Below, piece by piece: positions 6,334-8,211 of a stretch of 8,211 bases of DNA. Source of the DNA: DAIOHQ01 sp036744635 (GTDB lineage Bacteria; Planctomycetota; Phycisphaerae; Tepidisphaerales; Tepidisphaeraceae); contig DAIOHQ010000223.1 in the NCBI GenBank assembly GCA_036744635.1, positions 1 through 8,211 of the forward strand, read 5' to 3'. The notes beneath the pieces are model-generated. The model saw nothing but the letters and a program-made list of their open reading frames with translations, did no database searches and was not told the origin of the DNA. The first letter of the stretch is position 1. Each line of letters starts with the position of its first letter. The position numbers and the translations under genes were made by a program.

Positions 6334-7218
6334 ATGCGCATCGATCATCCCTACAACCAACTCACCCCCGCCAGCCGCTGGCTGCGCGGCAACCTCCACA
6401 CCCACACCACCGCCAGCGACGGTGAGCGCCCGCACCAGGCGGTGATCGACGATTACGCCGCCCGCGGCTACCACTTCCTGATGATCTCCGATCACGATGT
6501 CTACACCTCGCTTGACAACTATGCCAAACTCGATCCCAAAGGCCTGATCCTCATCCCCGGCAACGAAGTCACCGCCAACGGCGAGCATCTTCTCCACGTC
6601 AACGCCGGCTCCCGCGTCGAGCCCACCTCCGACCGCCAGCAGATCATCGACGCCATCAACCGCCACCCCGGCCAGTTCGCGATCATGAACCACCCCAACT
6701 GGTACCGCGAGTGGAACCACTGCACCCAGGAAAATCTCGAGCGCTGGCAGGGCTACCGCGGCATCGAAATCTTCAACGGCGTCATCGGCCGCCTCGAAGG
6801 CAGCCAGTTCGCCGCCGACCGCTGGGATCGCCTGCTCACCAAAGGCCGCCGCGTCTGGGGCTACGCCCACGATGACAGCCACGCCGCCAAAGGCGATGTC
6901 GAACTCGGCTGGAACGTCGTCTACCTCAACGACCCGTCGGTCAACACCATCGTCGATGCCCTCGCCCACGGCCGCTTCTACGCCTCCACCGGCGTGGTCA
7001 TCTCCAGGATCAAAGTCCACGGCACCCGCATCCGCATCGATACCGAAAACGCCGACCGCATCATCGCCACCGCCGACGGCCAGCGCCGCGTCGCTGTCGT
7101 CGATGCCAAGTCCATCGAGCTGGACGTCGCCGGCCTGAACGATCAATACCTCCGCTTCGAATGCTGTGGCCACGGAGAACAATTCGCCTGGACCCAGCCG
7201 TTCTTCCTGACAAAGTGA
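6334..7218 (+). CDS. PHP-domain metallohydrolase (CehA/McbA-like)
   Basis: Putative metal-dependent phosphoesterase or hydrolase of the PHP superfamily, 294 residues. The metal-site motifs of the PHP barrel appear in order: NLHTHTTASDG with His22, His24 and Asp29 (20-30), ISDHD with Asp53 and His54 (51-55), GNEVT with Glu78 (76-80), NHPNW with His120 (119-123), and YAHDDSH with His179, Asp180 and His183 (177-183). This full set predicts a working two- or three-metal centre. The overall form, including a C-terminal part of about 90 residues that looks beta-rich, is closest to proteins annotated CehA/McbA family; CehA itself is a carbaryl hydrolase, but most relatives have unknown substrates. 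There is no signal peptide, so it is probably cytoplasmic. The ATG at 6334 has GGAG about 4 nt upstream, one of the few Shine-Dalgarno-like sites in the window. Not a DNA polymerase PHP domain or histidinol phosphatase by length and context. Confidence 0.88.
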   Translation: MRIDHPYNQLTPASRWLRGNLHTHTTASDGERPHQAVIDDYAARGYHFLMISDHDVYTSLDNYAKLDPKGLILIPGNEVTANGEHLLHVNAGSRVEPTSDRQQIIDAINRHPGQFAIMNHPNWYREWNHCTQENLERWQGYRGIEIFNGVIGRLEGSQFAADRWDRLLTKGRRVWGYAHDDSHAAKGDVELGWNVVYLNDPSVNTIVDALAHGRFYASTGVVISRIKVHGTRIRIDTENADRIIATADGQRRVAVVDAKSIELDVAGLNDQYLRFECCGHGEQFAWTQPFFLTK

Positions 7219-7220
7219 AA

Positions 7221-7427
7221 GGATCAACACGGAGACACAGAGACACGGAGACAAGAAATGCAGATTGAAAATTGAAAACTGCAAAATGAAAATCTCAAAT
7301 TGACCAGGAATCTCGCAACCGCACAGACGGCGCATCCGAAAATTTGAAAGTTGAAATTTTCATTTTTCAATTTGCATTTGCTCTCCCTCAATCCCGTCTC
7401 CGTGTCTCCGTGTCTCCGTGTTAATCC
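7221..7427. repeat. 207-bp inverted-repeat element filling the PHP-HAD intergenic gap
   Basis: The ends 7221-7252 and 7396-7427 are 32-nt inverted repeats with two mismatches, made of CACGGAGA-type units. Further nested arms pair 7256-7271 with 7364-7379 (16 nt, one mismatch) and 7283-7293 with 7356-7366 (11 nt, perfect), so most of the element folds into one long imperfect hairpin around a non-palindromic centre (about 7294-7340). The inner parts are AT-rich degenerate TTGAAAAT-like repeats, unlike the surrounding GC-rich genes. It begins 2 nt after the PHP stop codon and ends 10 nt before the HAD start. I recall similar CACGGAGACACGGAG repeats in environmental genomes. No coding capacity and no clear target-site duplication were seen. 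Confidence 0.75.
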
Positions 7428-7437
7428 GAACGCTCCC

Positions 7438-8085
7438 ATGCCCATCTCCGCCTACATCTTCGACATGGACGACCTGCTCGTCTCCACCGCCTCCCTCTGG
7501 CGGGCCGCCGAAGAAACCCTCCTCTCCGCCCTCGGCCACCAATGGTCCCCCGACCTCGCCATCCAGTACAAAGGCATGAACTCCCTCGACGTCGCCGCCA
7601 CCATCCACCGCATCCTCCGGCCCGCCCTCTCCCTCGGCCAATGCCAAAAAATCATGCGCGATGACCTGATCGTCAGATTCAGCGGCGAAATCCACCCCAT
7701 GCCCGGCGCCGTCGATCTCGTCCGCCGCCTCAAAAAAACCAAGCCGATGGCCATCGCCTCCGGCAGCCCCCTCATCGCGATCGAGCGCGCCACCGTCCAC
7801 CTCGCCATCCGCGACTGCTTCGACCACCTCATCACCAGCGAATCTGTCCCCCGCGGCAAACCCCACCCCGACGTATTTCTTGCTGCCGCCCGAACTCTCA
7901 ACACCGCGCCCGCCAACTGCCTGGTCTTCGAAGACAGCCTTATCGGCGTCCGCGCCGCCCAGGCCGCCGGCACGAAATGCCTCTCCATCCCCTCATCGTC
8001 GCACCAGGAAATCGCCGCCATCGCCACCCGCGTCTACGCCTCCCTGGCCGATATTTCCGATGAGGAACTGAAACGTGAAACATGA
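7438..8085 (+). CDS. HAD-IA family hydrolase (sugar-phosphatase / beta-phosphoglucomutase-like)
   Basis: Cytoplasmic haloacid-dehalogenase superfamily enzyme, 215 residues, with all four HAD motifs: FDMDDLL with Asp9 (nucleophile) and Asp11 (motif I), ASGS with Ser108 (motif II), Lys141 in GKPHPD (motif III), and FEDS with Glu165 and Asp166 (motif IV). A helical cap at about 16-85, including KGMNSLD, is placed after motif I as in subclass IA members such as beta-phosphoglucomutase and 2-deoxyglucose-6-phosphate phosphatase. A small phosphorylated sugar is the likely substrate, but phosphatase and mutase cannot be told apart here. Motif I has Asp12 where Gly is usual. The ATG at 7438 was chosen because it places motif I at the normal distance; a TTG at 7351 would add 29 residues translated from the repeat. 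No Shine-Dalgarno is visible. A palindrome overlaps the stop codon. Confidence 0.92.
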   Translation: MPISAYIFDMDDLLVSTASLWRAAEETLLSALGHQWSPDLAIQYKGMNSLDVAATIHRILRPALSLGQCQKIMRDDLIVRFSGEIHPMPGAVDLVRRLKKTKPMAIASGSPLIAIERATVHLAIRDCFDHLITSESVPRGKPHPDVFLAAARTLNTAPANCLVFEDSLIGVRAAQAAGTKCLSIPSSSHQEIAAIATRVYASLADISDEELKRET

Positions 8086-8114
8086 AGAGCATGTCGCACC
8101 TCTTCATGTTTCAC
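8075..8114 (+). terminator. Perfect 15-bp hairpin over the HAD stop codon
   Basis: GTGAAACATGAAGAG (8075-8089) is the exact reverse complement of 8100-8114, with a 10-nt loop. The left arm encodes the last residues and the TGA stop (8083-8085) of the HAD gene. It could end transcription, but no T-run follows, so a bidirectional terminator, an mRNA-stabilising hairpin or another dispersed palindrome fits as well. Confidence 0.5.
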
Positions 8115-8163
8115 ATTTCCATGGGTGCGTGACAGGTTCGGCGGCCTTCGCTGGTTTTGGTGG

Positions 8164-8183
8164 GGCGGACATTCCTGTCTGCC
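8164..8183. repeat. Short REP-like hairpin near the right end
   Basis: GGCGGACA (8164-8171) pairs with TGTCTGCC (8176-8183) around a TTCC loop, with one G-T wobble. It resembles another short palindromic repeat I recall from planctomycete-like genomes (GACATTCCTGTC core). The rest of 8115-8211 contains no supported gene or other signal. Confidence 0.4.
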
Positions 8184-8211
8184 ATGGCTGGATGAGCGGC
8201 AGGTGTACTCA

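Noticed and set aside
6133..7335. Long open frame (400 codons) antisense to the PHP gene
   Set aside because: Its translation is low-complexity Val/Gly/Asp/Ala-rich, it overlaps a gene with full catalytic motifs, and its first part lies in the inverted-repeat element.
7221..7427. CRISPR array or tandem satellite in the CACGGAGA-rich region
   Set aside because: The units are adjacent, short and arranged as inverted arms; there are no regular unique spacers.
7351..7437. TTG start at 7351 extending the HAD protein by 29 residues
   Set aside because: The extension is translated from the inverted-repeat element and would move motif I far from the N-terminus.

Overview
The window reads as a high-GC bacterial chromosome fragment carrying housekeeping and metabolic genes. 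I infer Planctomycetota, possibly Phycisphaerae. The grounds are the protein style, the enlarged prepilin peptidase, the strong G/C third-position bias and the dense families of palindromic intergenic repeats; this rests on recollection of such genomes and was not tested by a search. Two runs of exactly 10 Ns (738-747 and 4976-4985) mark it as a draft assembly, and both look like joins of overlapping contigs rather than real missing sequence.

Layout. Minus strand, in transcription order: a GH38 alpha-mannosidase (4336-1643), UMP kinase pyrH (1546-824) and ribosome recycling factor frr (648-88). The pyrH-frr pair is the conserved tail of the common rpsB-tsf-pyrH-frr cluster, but here a glycoside hydrolase lies directly upstream of pyrH instead of tsf. 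Plus strand, diverging from the mannosidase across a 64-bp gap: shikimate kinase aroK (4401-4916), then a prepilin peptidase starting 3 bp after it (4920-6158), a PHP-domain metallohydrolase (6334-7218) and a HAD-IA sugar-phosphatase-like hydrolase (7438-8085). No gene-free stretch exceeds about 220 bp. No RNA genes, CRISPR array, transposase or phage genes were seen.

How the genes fit together. There is no single pathway. aroK and the prepilin peptidase are probably one transcript linking aromatic biosynthesis and pilus or secretion maturation only by position. The mannosidase, PHP and HAD proteins could all act in carbohydrate or phosphoester turnover, but the sequence does not tie them to a common substrate.

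The intergenic spaces are the unusual part. Nearly every one holds a palindrome: a GTAG-headed, REPIN-like double hairpin at 691-776, a second with the same architecture but a different, compensating stem at 6249-6306, an imperfect hairpin abutting it at 6198-6245, a 207-bp inverted-repeat element filling the PHP-HAD gap (7221-7427), a 15-bp stem over the HAD stop codon (8075-8114) and a short hairpin near the right end (8164-8183). In addition, pyrH, the mannosidase and aroK each have a -10-like hexamer only 6-11 nt before the start codon, consistent with leaderless transcripts. I found no clear evidence of a new multi-gene system; the repeat families are the best lead.
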